In this document: positions 20,181 to 33,220 of the stretch, in pieces
Layout: each line of letters begins with the position of its first letter
How positions within the stretch are numbered: position 1 is the first letter of the stretch
Origin: Rostratula benghalensis
Lineage: Eukaryota > Chordata > Aves > Charadriiformes > Rostratulidae
Assembly (NCBI GenBank): GCA_013399305.1
Contig: VXAI01000013.1
Coordinates: 6,208,751 to 6,272,750 of the forward strand
Direction of reading: 5' to 3'
DNA length: 64,000 nt
Program-made: the position numbers and the translations under genes
The notes under the pieces: generated by a model
Databases searched by the model: none
What the model was told of the DNA's origin: nothing
What the model saw: the letters and a program-made list of their open reading frames with translations, nothing else

Positions 20181-22159
20181 TGAAGGCCAGATGTGTCCTA
20201 GGGGGTTTTTATGCTGTAGCTTGGCATGCACACAAACACCTGAGACCTGCCAGTGCTGAGATTCAAGTTAGAAGTAGGCATTCCTCTAATTTTCTCAGCA
20301 GAGGCTGATTAGTAAATATTCTGGGAATTTATATGCCAGACTAAGACCAGTGGAAAACATATCTAAGAGGTGTCTGTAATCTCTAGGAGCCTAATGAATA
20401 GTGTTCAGATATAGGAGATGCAAGTTCAAAACCTTTATGTACTGTTTGATTGGAGTTCAGTTAGTGGTTTAAGTGAAAAATCACCAGTGCGAAAGCAGAG
20501 ACTAAAGTAGGACCGTGTCTGACATGAGGATTCTGCTCCACTCTAGGCAACTGTTTCTCAGATTAAACAAACAATTAAAATCCTTTTACTATGAATTGTA
20601 AATAGAATTCCTAATTTAACCAGCTGCACAGTACTTGTTGCCATGAAGTTTTATTTCTATAATTGCAAGTTTAACAAGTCTTCTATTTGATGTTACTAGT
20701 ATTTTAACTCCTACTTAGATAATTTGCTGCTTCAACTAAACAAGGATCTGTAATTTAGCACTTACTTGGAGTTTACAATTAAGTCTGGTTATCAGTCACA
20801 GTTCTGGTCTATAAAGACAAGATATTAATAGCAATACAGAACTCAAAATATGTATTCATTTATATCAGTTTCTGTCTTCACTAGGGGAATGGACTTGGTA
20901 GCTCCATTACCAAACAACCTTTAAAAACATTATAGTTTTCTGAGTTGTGTAGAAGGACACCAAATGAGATTTATTAGAGGCTAACAATAGCATGAACCAT
21001 TACAAAAACATAAATTAAGAAAAATCTGTTGCAAACATATCAGCAATTATGGCAAAGGGCTTAGCAATCAGTCACTACAACCAAAGCATCCTACACAATA
21101 AGAGTATCGAACAAAAACATCTCACTCCATTTTAAAACATGTCCCAGTAAATTAATGAACAGCCTGTGGATGGAAAGCCACATGCAGCATCTGTGCCAAT
21201 AACAGAGGGGTAGGCTCTTTGTATTTTTACTCCCCAGACCTTCTAGCTCCAGACAATCATCTCTTTCCTATAAGGAGTAACTAAAAACTAGTTTAGTTAG
21301 CAGAACTAGTAGTTCTGCTGTTTCATAGATAGGATTCCCTTAGCAGGATAGAGAGCTGAGATGTGACAAAAATTCGTAGTTTGGTGGCAGGAGATGGAGC
21401 AAGCGGGCTGAACAAGAGCCTGTTCTCACTAAGCACATGCTTACAGGTCCCATTCACACCTTCCTGCTTTAGGTTCACATGTTTAAGGTTGAGCACTCAT
21501 ATCAGCGTTGGATTGAGAAGAAAATACTCAGCACAGGAACAACCATTTCTGTTTCTCTAATTGCTGGTGTTACAGGCACAGAGCCTTCTTTCTGTACTCT
21601 CTTTATTGTAAGAGCCCCCTTTCACAGATAATAGACAGGAAACTCATAGGTCTTTTCTGAAGCTGCAAGACAGTCCACAAAAATTGTGGAAAGGCAGAGT
21701 ACTAGCTCTGCAAACATCTTTTGTCTCATCACCACCTAAATTATATTTCTGTTTTTAAAGTGATCATGTTCTCTGATCCTTGAGAAGGGGAAGAATAGGG
21801 TTGCTATTGACTTTGAGAAAAGAGCTGTTTTCTGAAATGTCTGGATGGCATGGGTTAGGTTCTCCAGATCACTCCCTGGAGGATTGCCTTTCCCTATTCA
21901 CTTTGCTGAGGACTCTGAGATGCTCTAGCTTTGGCATCTGAGAGAAATGCTCATATTTACAGGGATGAAAACCTCTTACCATTTTATTCAGGGGATCTTC
22001 AAACACACTACCTACATAAAAAATTGAGATAAATATGGATGTATTTAGGATGAATATAAAATCCAAAGTTGTATTAAATTTAACTACAACATTTTATGTC
22101 AGAGACTAGGCATTGACATATGAGTATGGTATCACTCAAGGTGCTACAAGATATAATTT

Positions 22160-22252
22160 TGTAGCTTAGTGGGTAGTATTGGTAATAGGTTGAACTAGAT
22201 GATCTTGTAGGTCCTTTCCAACATTGTGTTTCTATGATTCTATGGTTCTATG
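22160..22252 (+). repeat. CR1 LINE extreme 3' end
   Basis: Reads TTGAACTAGATGATCTTGTA, then GGTCCTTTCCAAC, and ends with TCTATGATTCTATGGTTCTATG, the 8-bp terminal repeat of avian CR1. Only about 90 bases remain, a heavily 5'-truncated insertion. Confidence 0.88.
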
Positions 22253-25200
22253 TCTTGATGGTTTGTTCCATATTCCTGTTTAATGGTTCCCTGTAAATTA
22301 TGAGACAATAGATGAAGACATCTTTAGTGAAAGTATGGAAAGCAATACCTCCAGAAGTTGTTTTGGGTCATGCCAAAGTCGATAATCTTCTGGAGGAACC
22401 AGAATAGCCTTCATTTGCCACAGAAGGAACTTACTGTAAGCATCTGATGCTCCCATGAAGAGTTAATGCAAAGTCAATGCTCCTATCAAGAGGAACGGAA
22501 TTAATCCAGGTTCTTATCACTACAAGTTAATTTTCCAAGCTTCTTAAAGTCTGCTCAGTGAGAGGGTCAAAACCACATCCAGAATTAAGCGTATGATGGG
22601 CTCTTTCCATCTTGTCAGACAACTACCCCTAAGACTTACACACCATCCATTTCTTTCCTCTTTCCAGGAAGACAACTTTTCTAGATGATCCTTACCTACT
22701 TTCAAGCTTGGTATTTATAGGTTAGGGAACAGAAAGAGTGTGGATTGGCAGGCTGGGTTTTGAGAACTCAAAGGAATGAAAAGTGCATTTTTAAATCTCT
22801 ATACTGTATGTTAATTTGCTGTGCTGTTCATATTATTCTATTAAAAAATAATAAAAGCAAATCATAATATTTACAGATCAGCTTTAATATTCCAGCTGTT
22901 TTTGAACAAGTCATAATGTGTTTCACACCTAAAGGTAGAGAACAGCCACAAAAGTATGTAACTGGGGCAAAGCTTTATAACTTCATAAGGTGAGGGGTGA
23001 ACACTTTGAATTTTTATTTCATAGAGAGTAAAGACAGAGCTTTATCACTGGTGGCTTTATTTCTCCATTGTTTATTTAAATTATAAATTACATTCCTAAC
23101 AGATGATAAAACCCTGGATAAAGGGAAAAGCCTCAAGGCATATAAAAAAAAAGTAAAGAAACCCACAAATTTATACTTTCAAATAAAATTATTATGGGAA
23201 AAGTGGTTTCACTGTTCAATTTCCTTCATCACCAGTCTTTTTGTTTTGTTTTGTTTCCTTTCACTTCCTTTTCCAAAACAAACCTTTAAGCAAAAATCAC
23301 ACTAGTGCTGTAATGAATTGACCCTGTACTGGTAAGACTTCTAGGAATTTTCAGTGGGTAAAGAGTCACATCCAACAGAGGTCAAATAATTTAGGAACAT
23401 ATGCTTTCATTCTGCTGAAATATATGTCTGCAGAATATCCGGCACCCCACAAGTCTTTAACTTCTGAACATCATATCCATCTTCAGATACTCATTAGTCA
23501 CAAAGTGGCACCACAGTTATGACAGCAGGTTTGAGCTACATCTATCTCAAGTGCTAGTGGATGCCACCAGCATCCTGCTAAAGGAGCTTGCACTTCATTT
23601 CCTACCTCCTGTGAACACGAGATCCATGTAACTGCGCACGCATAAGTTGTCACACATAGTTTATCAGAATTGCTCAGGATGCATATTACACAGGATAGGT
23701 TTCATCTGATCAAATATTAACAGCTGAAATACAGACACTAGATCTTTATAGCTAAGCCATTCAGACGATGTAAATGTGTATTTAAAGAGTGCCTTAAAAC
23801 TGCCAGTTTTTCCCAGCTGACTGTAAAGGCATCCAAAGGAACAAGCTCAGCTGCAGAGCTCTACATTGTTAAAAAGAGAAGTCAGGTCAGGGAGATTGTA
23901 CCCAGTGTACAGACTGAGAAAACTTCTCAGGTCACAGAGGGCTTTCCCTTCCATCCCACCAGTGTATTTTCATTTTTGCAGTCAGACCTGAGCAAAATAT
24001 TTGATACAGAGGGTCAACACAAGCCATCAACTACCAGAGCACCCTTTAGGAATGCACATGGTAGCCCTTCAGGTACCATGTCAGCTCTCTGGCAACTCAT
24101 CATCAAACAAATTTCTTTTAAGTGAAGCACGGAGGGAATCCACACTACTATCCTCATTTTTTCTACTGTCAAAAGAGTAAGCAGCAGAAGATACTGTTAA
24201 ACAGCAAATCAAATATAAAACTTAACAGGCCACAATATACAGCAATTTCTTTCAAAATATGTAGCAGAAGCAGTCAAAGGACGTATGAGCTTTGAAAGGG
24301 CTTTGGAAACAGTTAATAGTGGGTAATAAGCCACGGTAATGAAAAGCAGAGCTTTGAGGCTACACTGAAAACTGCACTATTTTCAATATCTTGCTTTCAA
24401 AGGGAACAACAAAATGCATTCTGAAGAGATGATACTCTTTCATATCTCTTTTTTGGTGGATTTACATCTTTTTTCTGGGTTCCTGTCAAAAGCTGATGAT
24501 TATTAATTTCATTTCTTGTAAACCAGAAAAGAAATAATCAAATTCCTATTGAGTGTGATATACTTTTAATCCATGACTCAGTTATCCATCTGCTTTTTGC
24601 TGGAAACAGACACAAAACACACAATCATTGAGGTAGAATAAAACAACTACAGTGCTCCATTTTCTTTTTTCTGAAACACTGTTCTTTCTAGAAGAGTCTT
24701 TATTAATGAAACTTTCAGACAGAGCCTCATCTATAATGCCTCACCTTAATTTGGCTTGTCAGGCATTCAAACTCTGCCACACCCACAGAACAGGGAGTAA
24801 GGAATTTCTTTCCCAATCTAAGCCCTGGTGGAAAGAATTATTAAAAAAGGTGTGGGTGAGGTATTGATGTATTGACTCTACTTTTCTGGGTTTGCGCCTG
24901 GAAGAGCTCTCTGAAAATGTTCCTTGGCTAAGGACATCGTAACTTCACCTATCTGGACCAAATGCCAAAGTTGCATAACAAAATCTACTGCTATTTTGGC
25001 TTTCCATAGGTCAGCAGGATCTTCCCACACAGAGGGACCAAGCTGACATTTTTAAATGTCTGTGGTTATTTTTGAAGCCTTATTTATGCTTAAAATATGA
25101 TACACAACAATTTTCATAATTCAAATCAACATCTTGGGTGGCTATATCAAGCATAGCCTTCATAACTGAGCCTGATCTTTTACTTATTACTAATAAGGAA

Positions 25201-25532
25201 GCCTTAAGCCCTAGTCCATTGGATTAAAGCATCATCCAGGAGGAGTGGAGTGAGTGCAGGTAAAATCCGTTAACACAGTGTTACCAGGGGAAAAAAGACA
25301 GCCTAACATACTCCTCCTAAATGATGCACAAGTGTGTGTGCAACCACAGTCCAAATCTTATTTTCAGAAACAACCAGGTATAATCTGTATCTAATAAGTT
25401 AACAAACATCTTGACATGGTATGTTCAGCTCTTCTGGTACCTCTGTGTTAATACATGTTTCCGAGATGAGGAATATATATCATCATTAAAATTGAAAAAA
25501 GTCATCATTTCAGTATTTGTATGCGGTCACAA

Positions 25533-25582
25533 GTTTTTTTGTTTGTTTTTTGTTTGTTTGTTTTGTTTTGCTTTGTTTTTTC
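25533..25582. repeat. T-rich (GTTT)n low-complexity tract
   Basis: About 50 bases of T with interspersed G in a GTTT-like pattern. The short open frame across it (25411-25740) is an artefact of the tract. Confidence 0.8.
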
Positions 25583-26989
25583 CAGCTGCTTTTTTGCTGT
25601 TTTGTTTCTTTCCTATCTCTGTTCTGTTGTTTCAAAAAAACAGAGCTTTACATACTCTGGCTTTGTTCAGCACACTAGAGCTTAGTATAAGTTTAACATG
25701 TGTGACACAGCTGATGTTAATAGACATAAATGTCCCCTAAAGTAGTTTTCCATATTTATTTTGGAACAGATGTTTTACTTTTTGTGTCCTTGGACACTGG
25801 ACATCAGATAGGTCTCTGACTTAGATACAGTAGGAGATGTGTGGATAAAACATGTTTTGTTCAGGAAATGTATCTTCTTTTCACTTGGAACTACTACCAA
25901 AATCAGAAAAAAGTTTTTATCTGAACAGGAAAAATATTAATAATTTGGTTTCATTGTACACAATTGATGAGAAATGTAGAAAAAGTGTTAAATGATTCTA
26001 TGACTATACTGTAAAAAAGAAGTTACTTAGAACTTTATTTCTTGTGGCTAGCTTCTCTACAATTATCTTCAGATAAAGAAGGCTATTTCAAACAAAACAC
26101 TTTTGTCTATCTTCTCAATTTGCTGTTATAAACCGAATATGAAAAAAAGATTTCTAGAAAATGTATTGATTATTATTAAGCTGAATGTCTGGGGAAAGCA
26201 TTAGAGCAGTAATATATGGTTTGACATCACTTTGCTAGAAGGTAAAATACGTTGCCTGAAAATGTCTTTGTTTACTCCTACAACTCATTAATTTAAATGA
26301 GGTAGACATAATAGCTTGCTTTGAACTATGGAGTAAAGTAATTGCTTTCTTTCTTTTTATACTTTTATGTAGATCATAACACCACAGTTCTACTGACCTC
26401 CAACAGCCTTATAATTCTTCAGCAATCATAAATGAAGCCTTTATTCTTGAGCCCACCTTCATTTTGAGTTAAAATCTGTATCATGAATTTGTCTTCAATG
26501 CAGTGACTTCCTTTTTCAAATTCTCCCTTCATTTCCCTAGTGTCCATATGTACAGTTACGTAGCTCTGTAACAGAATGTTTACTTGATCAAAAACATGGG
26601 AAAAGTCTCATTGTTCTAATGATGGCATCCATCCCAAACTGTATTAGCTACAAATAATTGCTTCCTAAATTGCTCAGTTGGCATGGAATATCCTGGTTTA
26701 AAACCCTCCTGACCTTTATCTTTACAGAGCAAAGCATTTGTGAGCAAGATTTCTGGCAATGAGAAGTCTCTAAATTATACTTCTCTCTTGTTTCACTGTT
26801 TTAAAACTGAATGGAAAGAGAAGAAGCTCTTAAGCTCAGATGTACAAAATATAGATGGAGCGATTCATTAGCAGTTCTATTTTATTTCCAGTTTAGGCTA
26901 AACTAAATGCACAGCTTTTTATAAATGGAGCCTGAGTTGTGAGAATCACATGCAAAGCAGGAAAGAAACCCACAAGCAAAGAAACCCAT

Positions 26990-27115
26990 AAGATCATCTA
27001 GTTCATCCTCCCATACTTAGGCAAGATCAAGTTTACCAGCAGTTATACTGATCTCACTTAAAATCTTCCAGTGAAGGGCATTCCACAATACAGCTGAAAA
27101 AGTCTGGGAGAAGCC
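26990..27115 (-). repeat. Degenerate CR1 fragment
   Basis: Contains AAGATCATCTAGTTCATCC and, further on, AATCTTCCAGTGAAGGGCAT followed by TCCACAA. These correspond in order to the inverted CR1 3' region. Divergence is high, so this is an old copy with uncertain limits. Confidence 0.55.
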
Positions 27116-28239
27116 ACATAATCTATTACTCATGAAATGCTAAGAAACAGCAATGGGTGAAAGGAAAGAGCAATAATGCTCTTTGCCAAATATCTGTTTT
27201 CCATTTATTGTTTCTTCTTTATAGGACTTTCCTTTGTTTCATAGATGGATCTAGAACTAACCGTTATTAGAAGGGAATTAATTCACAGGGCCAAAAGCAA
27301 TTCTCTACAGATCTGCAACTATAAAGTTAATTAAAACCAGTACAATAAAGAAGAGACATGGGCATGAATGAGCATGTGAAGGGTTCAGAGAGAAGTGAAT
27401 CCAGAATTTTAAACGAAAAAGGATATTTAACCAAAAGACCTGATAACAGAGAGCTCCAGATTATTTATGTGCATTTCAATTAAAAATGTTTAAAAATACA
27501 AATTCATATACTTCTACATGAATATGACTAAGAGTCAAATTCTTCTGAGTGGAGTTTTTGGTTAAGTGTGATGTGAAGGAATACATGGTGTTCTTTGGAC
27601 CTTAAAGAACTCTCTCCTTCAAAATGTCAGAGTAATGATAGAGAAACAAAATGAATTTTTATTTGAATGTGACGAAAATAAACAGTAGTTTACAAAATTA
27701 TAAACAAGAATGATAAAGAAATAAAATGTATAAGAAGAGAAAAACAATATTAGTGAATGTGCTTCCTCTTCTCTGCTGAACTTCTCCATATGAGAATACT
27801 AGGAAATGTCTTGTCTCATATTTAGCTTTAGATTAAGGCAAATTTAGCACAGCTTCTCGCTTGGTGAGTGGCGAGCTGCAGTCTGGCTCGGCAGACAATG
27901 CTCCTGCCTCGGAGTGCCAAAGGTCCAGAGGCTGAAACCCAGATGCAGTCATGGGCAGGATACGTACACAGCAAGTCCAATCCCCAGCAAGAACCAGGGT
28001 CCTGGCTAATTGTTTATACCCATTTGTGTATTGGATCACCAGCCGGCAGGTGCAAAGTTATGCCCATTGTATTTAGCAAAGTGGGAAAGCTGCAGTCAAC
28101 TCAGACCTTCAAAGACAGGTGAAATTCCACCAGATGCAGTGGAAGTACTTCCTGCTCTCTGCAGGGGGCACACCCAAAGAGGTGGAAAGGTTGTGTTCAC
28201 AGGAATAACAAAAAAATTAACAAATGGCGGGATGGATTC

Positions 28240-28345
28240 TGGCTCAAAAAGTGCTCACTATCTTTCACTGAACTGCGGAGTTTTCAAAGTGTCCAGTGTT
28301 GGGGAATCTACCACTTCCCTGGGGAGACTGTAGCTTTCAGAAGCA
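28240..28345 (-). repeat. Possible degenerate CR1 3' fragment
   Basis: Holds GTCCAGTGTTGGGGAATC, then TACCACTTCCCTGGGGAGAC, resembling the inverted CR1 block that reads as 'ggatggggactccaccacctccctgggcagcc'-like sequence. Orientation is opposite to the CR1 coding relic next to it, so this would be a separate insertion or a rearrangement. Confidence 0.4.
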
Positions 28346-28395
28346 GCCTCCTTCTAGAGAAACTGACCTTATGGTCTAGACAAGCAATCCGTGAG

Positions 28396-28535
28396 GTGGG
28401 TGGGAACTGGCTGACAGACTGCAACCAGAGGTTGGTGGTAAAACAGCTGCTTTTCAAACTGGCAAGTGCTCAAAAGTAGGGTTCCCCAGAGATCCATACT
28501 GGGCCCAACTTGTTTTATTCCATTTTTATGGTGTG
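28396..28535 (+). repeat. CR1 LINE ORF2 relic (reverse transcriptase part)
   Basis: GGGAACTGGCTGACAGACTG and, 70 bases on, GGTTCCCCAGAGATCCATAC then TGGGCCCAACTTGTTTTATT follow the CR1 ORF2 segment that encodes the W-L...GVPQGS-x-LGP-x-LF motif of its reverse transcriptase. The copy is decayed and not coding. Confidence 0.6.
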
Positions 28536-28939
28536 CTCATTTCAAACAGGATTTTTGAGGTTCCCAAGCAAATTATATTATTAAGGGGAGTATCTCAGTC
28601 TTTCAGAGACTGAATGAAGAGTTTAATCCTCCATGACTTTTTCTGATTTAAGGTCAGGTGTGTTATGATGCCTTCAGTCCTGTTTTGGAAGCTTACTACA
28701 ATGCCTGAACTGCTTATGTAATGTGTTAAAAGTTCATCATATTCAAGCATTTTAGATTCAAAGTCTAACAAATACATTTTACCTGGTCTTTAGTATAAAC
28801 CTTACCTAAACTAGCAACAAACAAAAGCTAGAGACAGAAATACATCAGTTCCCAGAGGTTTCCATTTAAAAGACTGCTGTTAAGTAAATGGGATATTATA
28901 TGTCATAAAATCATCACATAATCAGAGCAATAACAATGA

Positions 28940-29092
28940 GTTACGGTTTTGGCTCTGATCCACCAAAGTTTCCAGATGCTTTGCAAAGTGCACAAGCCTG
29001 CAGTCTGTATTCAGTTACAATAGCTTCAGTTACTTCAGTGGGGTTATGCCAGACTGGCACAGCAAAAGCTGAATGCAAGCTCTGTCCCCATT
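28940..29092. repeat. Ancient amniote dispersed repeat with TTCAGTGG core
   Basis: Starts with a GGCTCTGATCC segment, has CTTCAGTTACTTCAGTGGGG and TTATGCCAGACTGGCACAG in the middle, and ends GCAAGCTCTGTCCCC. This layout recalls an old palindromic repeat of birds, turtles and crocodilians. I cannot name the family with certainty. Confidence 0.45.
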
Positions 29093-31611
29093 TGCAACAA
29101 TAAAATATAAAAAATATAGAACAATTTAAGAAAAAAAAACAAAACCAAAAAACCACACAAGTTTATTACTGATTCCAGTAAACTGCTTCATAATGTCCAC
29201 ATAAAGTAGGCAATATATCTGAAAAGAAATGCATGAATGCCAGTAAAATAAAGACAATAACCTGTGCCAAGCCCTTCCTGTGTTGTCATTCTCCTAACAC
29301 TTTCCCTTCTTTGACGTGCAAGAATTTCACACAATTTAGTGTCAGTTTCTCTCCTGGAAGTTTCAAGGCTCCATGTCTCACAGCATGAATTTGCCTTCAT
29401 GTTGTCTGGAATATGTGCTAGTTATCACACACATTTACAAAAGACTTCTGGATGTTTATTATTTGTTTTGGAAATACATCCTAGTCATGTGCCCTAATCT
29501 CCTTGAAATGTGTGGGCAAAGCTGAGTGCAAAACTGTAATCAGTACATGAAAATCTGTATTTTTCAAAGGGACTGAAGAGGGTTGTGGTTCTGGGAGCTA
29601 AGCACCCTATCATCCTTCAGCACAACGTTTTTCCAAACAAACAAACAAAAAAAAATAAAGGGGGGTGGGGTGGTGCATTTTATCCTCTGTACTGCAAGTT
29701 AAAAACTGCTAATAGTGACACATAGTCCAAGTTTCTCCCACCATGATCTCCAGTGCTTTGCCTGCTGTTTGTTTAGCTGATGCCCTCAATATAGAAGTCT
29801 TACATTTTCCACTTAAAGGGTTTTAGGGTTTTTGGCAAGTGGCATTGCCTTGTAGCAGCAGCTGCTCTCTGTATGGGAGAGTAAGCAATACTGGGAATTG
29901 CTTATTTCTAAAATCTTATGGTGCATTTTCTCCGTCTTTATCAGGAGAGAGGTCCTTGCCACACAAGCTGTGGAGAAGCCCTTCTTGGGCTGACACAAGG
30001 AAGCAGAACAGCTCCCTCTGTGCAAGCACTTCCTGAACCATCCAGCAAACTGGACAACAAATGTAGCTGCCCAGTCAAGGATTCACAAACCATGTCCTTG
30101 CATCCTGGCTCTAAAAGTCTTTGGTATGTGGTTCACAAACAGCCCCTAAAGCGCTCAATGATTTGGCGCAGTATTTAAGAATGCAGTAATCCTGTTTTCA
30201 ACCAGAACATCAGTGCAGGTGTTCACCCTGTTCCGGGCTTTACCACTTGACCTAGATGACCTTACAGTCTTTTAAACTCATTTTCCAGTTCTGCTTGGGA
30301 CACACCCAATTTATTTGCAAGTTTGAAAGTTTTTCTGACACTTACTTGCCTCGTCCAAGTGGGGAACTGGAAGGTTTGTGAGAGAGAAACCTGTGTGTGA
30401 ACTTTACCAGTGACTGAGCTGATGAATGTTGTACTTGATCCCTAAGGAGAGGCAGATGCCTGGGAGCATCAGCTCATTCAGAGCAAATTGCAACCTCATT
30501 CCCTCAACCTATATACAACCTCCTAAAAAAATACAGCAGAATTCTCAAAGAAAATGACAAAAGTGAGAAAATTGAAAGGAAAAAGGAGGGAGCAAGAGAA
30601 GATAAATTAAGTCCTATAAAACTTCAGGCAGGAGAAACAAAGTACCATAATCTTGTACTGTTACTAATGTTATTTTGTTAATTTTGCTCTAAACATGAAC
30701 TTTAGTCTCTCCAACCCTCTGTAGCAGTCAAAATATTACAGTGGGAGAGCGAATGTACAAATGAATAGGGAGCAGCAGTGGCAGAGTTTATCACAGAGAA
30801 GAAGCTTTGAATACCAGAAACAAAATACTGAAATACCAGTGTGAGTGCACCTGCCAGGGGCTGAGATCTACTGCTGTAGACACTGCTCACACATGGCTAT
30901 TCTGTTCAGTGAATTCGCTGCTTGTAGAGACAACTGTAGTGCTTTCCTTTGGTCACTGTAACCCATCTAGAGTATTTTGATCTCAAGGTTACTGAAACAC
31001 AAATAAATTCTTCAGTCATATGTTCCTGCCATTTGTTTAGTGGTATATAGCATGCGTACTGCAGGGACTTAATCTTGAATATCCACAGACAGGGACTCTG
31101 CTCATGACCAGCTCTGCCTATAGTTTTCATTTAGATTTCAAGTTTTCAGCCACAAGATTTTAATTTTAGCTTAACATCCACCCCACCCCCTAGCCTCAAA
31201 CTGCTTTAAATCGCTCCACATCCTTTAAAGAATGGTAAAGTCATGTCCTAAGATTTTAATGCAACGATTAAAAGACAGTCCTGCAACATGTATCTGCACT
31301 TTTTTGATGTGTCCTAAGATCAACTACAAATCCATAATTCTTGCTGCATATTTTTTTCTCATATTCTATTGTGGGATTTCCAGATCCTTGTGAGGACCTC
31401 AGTTTAAGCCTCTGCTCTTGTTGCACAATCAGCTAGAGGATTCCAGGTGTTTAGTCCTAGGTTAGGCTTGTCAACTCATGCAGTGCAAGGAATACAAAGG
31501 TTTGGCAGAGGGAAAACTTAAAAGTATTTAACTGCAAACAAAAAGGAACAGTGAGAGGAGTGGTGGATTTGATAACAAAAATGAGTATCTTGCAGATTTC
31601 TGACAAATGAA

Positions 31612-31646
31612 AGCTCATGTTGAGCTCATGTTGAGCTCATGTTGAG
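31612..31646. repeat. Three tandem copies of an 11-bp unit
   Basis: AGCTCATGTTG is repeated three times head to tail, with AG of a fourth copy. A small local tandem array in the giant intron. Confidence 0.9.
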
Positions 31647-32732
31647 AAAGAACACAAAATTGTATTTGTCAAAATACATAATGTGCACCATGTAATATTT
31701 TAAGGCATTTTACTATTAAAAATAAAAACTGCTTCAATTATCACTTGATCAGGTAAAGCTTTAATTGAACATACTTTTTTTGCCTTGAGTAAAACAGCTA
31801 CAGAATACTTGAGAACATTTGATATCAACTGTAGCTAGTTGAGTCCTTTGTTACTTTGTTCATAAATGAGTGGAAAAGATATTCCCAACCTAAGGTCTGA
31901 GTAGTTACCCAGGTGTGGTGCTTACAAAATAAAAGCTCAGTCACTACAGCACAAAACACAAATCCAGTCTTCTCTCTGTCCTATGATTACTTGTCCTACT
32001 CACCAAGACTCAGGCCTGGTGGGAACTGAGGACACATACACTGTACATGCACTAGAGGTACTTTCTGAAATTACATGTCTTTTGGCCTGTTTTCCCCAAA
32101 AAACACTTGCTCAAACTTTATGACTTTACCAGCCAATGAAGACTAGCATTTTTTCCATTGTGGAAGGAACATCAGTGGTGGAACTAACAGACATTATCCA
32201 CGGACATTTGCCCAAACAATGGGATCAAATGTTACTGATGGACACATAGACAGAAAGACAAAAAGGAAGAAAATGTAAGAGGATACATTCTTTCTTTGTT
32301 AATTCTGTTTATTCTAGCAGATTAGGATGTTCCATCCATTTGTAAAGACTTCAGGAAATCCCAGTGTAAAACTAGTTCATAAGAGATGAGTTAGGCCTCA
32401 CGCATATATAAGCAACTCCTTGATATTTATCAACGGCTCTGTGTAATCAATGAATTTGCTTCTCTGAATTACTAATGTCATAATTCACATAAATTGAAAT
32501 AGAGCATTTATTTTTTCCTTTCTAAAGATCAGTGTAATTTTTCATAAATATCAAAACATGGCATCATGAAAAAGAGCAAAAAGAATCAGAAGACAAAAGT
32601 AAAGAGCATTGATTGGCACTACAAGTATGTTTCTGTTTTAGGAATAAGTACTGACTGTCCTGTTTTAGCACTGACAAATGTGAACATGGATACAATTATA
32701 CACAACCCAGACTTAATAAATTCTGCTTAAGA

Positions 32733-32850
32733 CCTTGGGCCTGCAAAGATGGAGACATATGGTATTATTCAGAACAAGTTATCCCACTGACTTCAGTGGA
32801 AATGTCCACAGTGTGTGAAGTCAAGCATGCATACTCCCTTGCAGAAAAAT
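32733..32850. repeat. Ancient amniote palindromic repeat
   Basis: Includes CTTGGGCCTGCAAAGA, the inverted core CCACTGACTTCAGTGG, GTGAAGTCAAGCATGCATAC and CTTGCAGA near the other end. The 'gggcctgcaaa ... ccattgacttcaatgg ... ttgcag' layout fits a widespread old reptile/bird repeat with palindromic character. Confidence 0.5.
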
Positions 32851-32984
32851 GCACTAAATCTTCATGTTTTCCCTCTGAAACTTCATCAAGCCACAGGGAT
32901 TAGAGATCTCCTCAAGTATTTTCTGTGTCTTTTTGCTGTCACTGTATTGTTGTTCAGTTCCTGAATTCTATTAGTGTTCCCTTT

Positions 32985-33182
32985 TGCCTAGGATTTGTTT
33001 GGCAGCTCTTACAGATTTTTGGTAACATTATAAGCAATTTCCATCACATCCACCCTCTATAACAATAAAATTCTGAAGTGTGTTGCCTAGGATTTGTTTG
33101 GCAGCTCTTACAGATTTTTGGTAACATTATAAGCAATTTCCATCACATCCACCCTCTATAACAATAAAATTCTGAAGTGTGT
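32985..33182. repeat. Perfect 2 x 99-bp tandem duplication
   Basis: Copy one is 32985-33083 and copy two 33084-33182. Both begin TGCCTAGGATTTGTTTGGCA and end TTCTGAAGTGTGT. I found no difference between them on reading base by base. The duplicated unit resembles no element I know. A 22-base A run follows 16 bases later. Confidence 0.95.
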
Positions 33183-33198
33183 CAAAGGTCTGCCTCAC

Positions 33199-33220
33199 AA
33201 AAAAAAAAAAAAAAAAAAAA
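33199..33220. repeat. A22 homopolymer
   Basis: An uninterrupted run of 22 A. It could be the tail of a retrotransposed insert or a simple homopolymer. No target-site duplication was confirmed. Confidence 0.85.

Noticed and set aside
25411..25740. Plus-strand 109-codon hydrophobic open frame that looks like a membrane protein
   Set aside because: The Phe/Leu/Cys content comes from the T-rich tract at 25533-25582.
30240..30295. ACTTGACCTAGATGACCTTA, similar to the CR1 3' end
   Set aside because: Only a short stretch matches and the expected terminal ATTCTATG repeats are absent. It could be chance.
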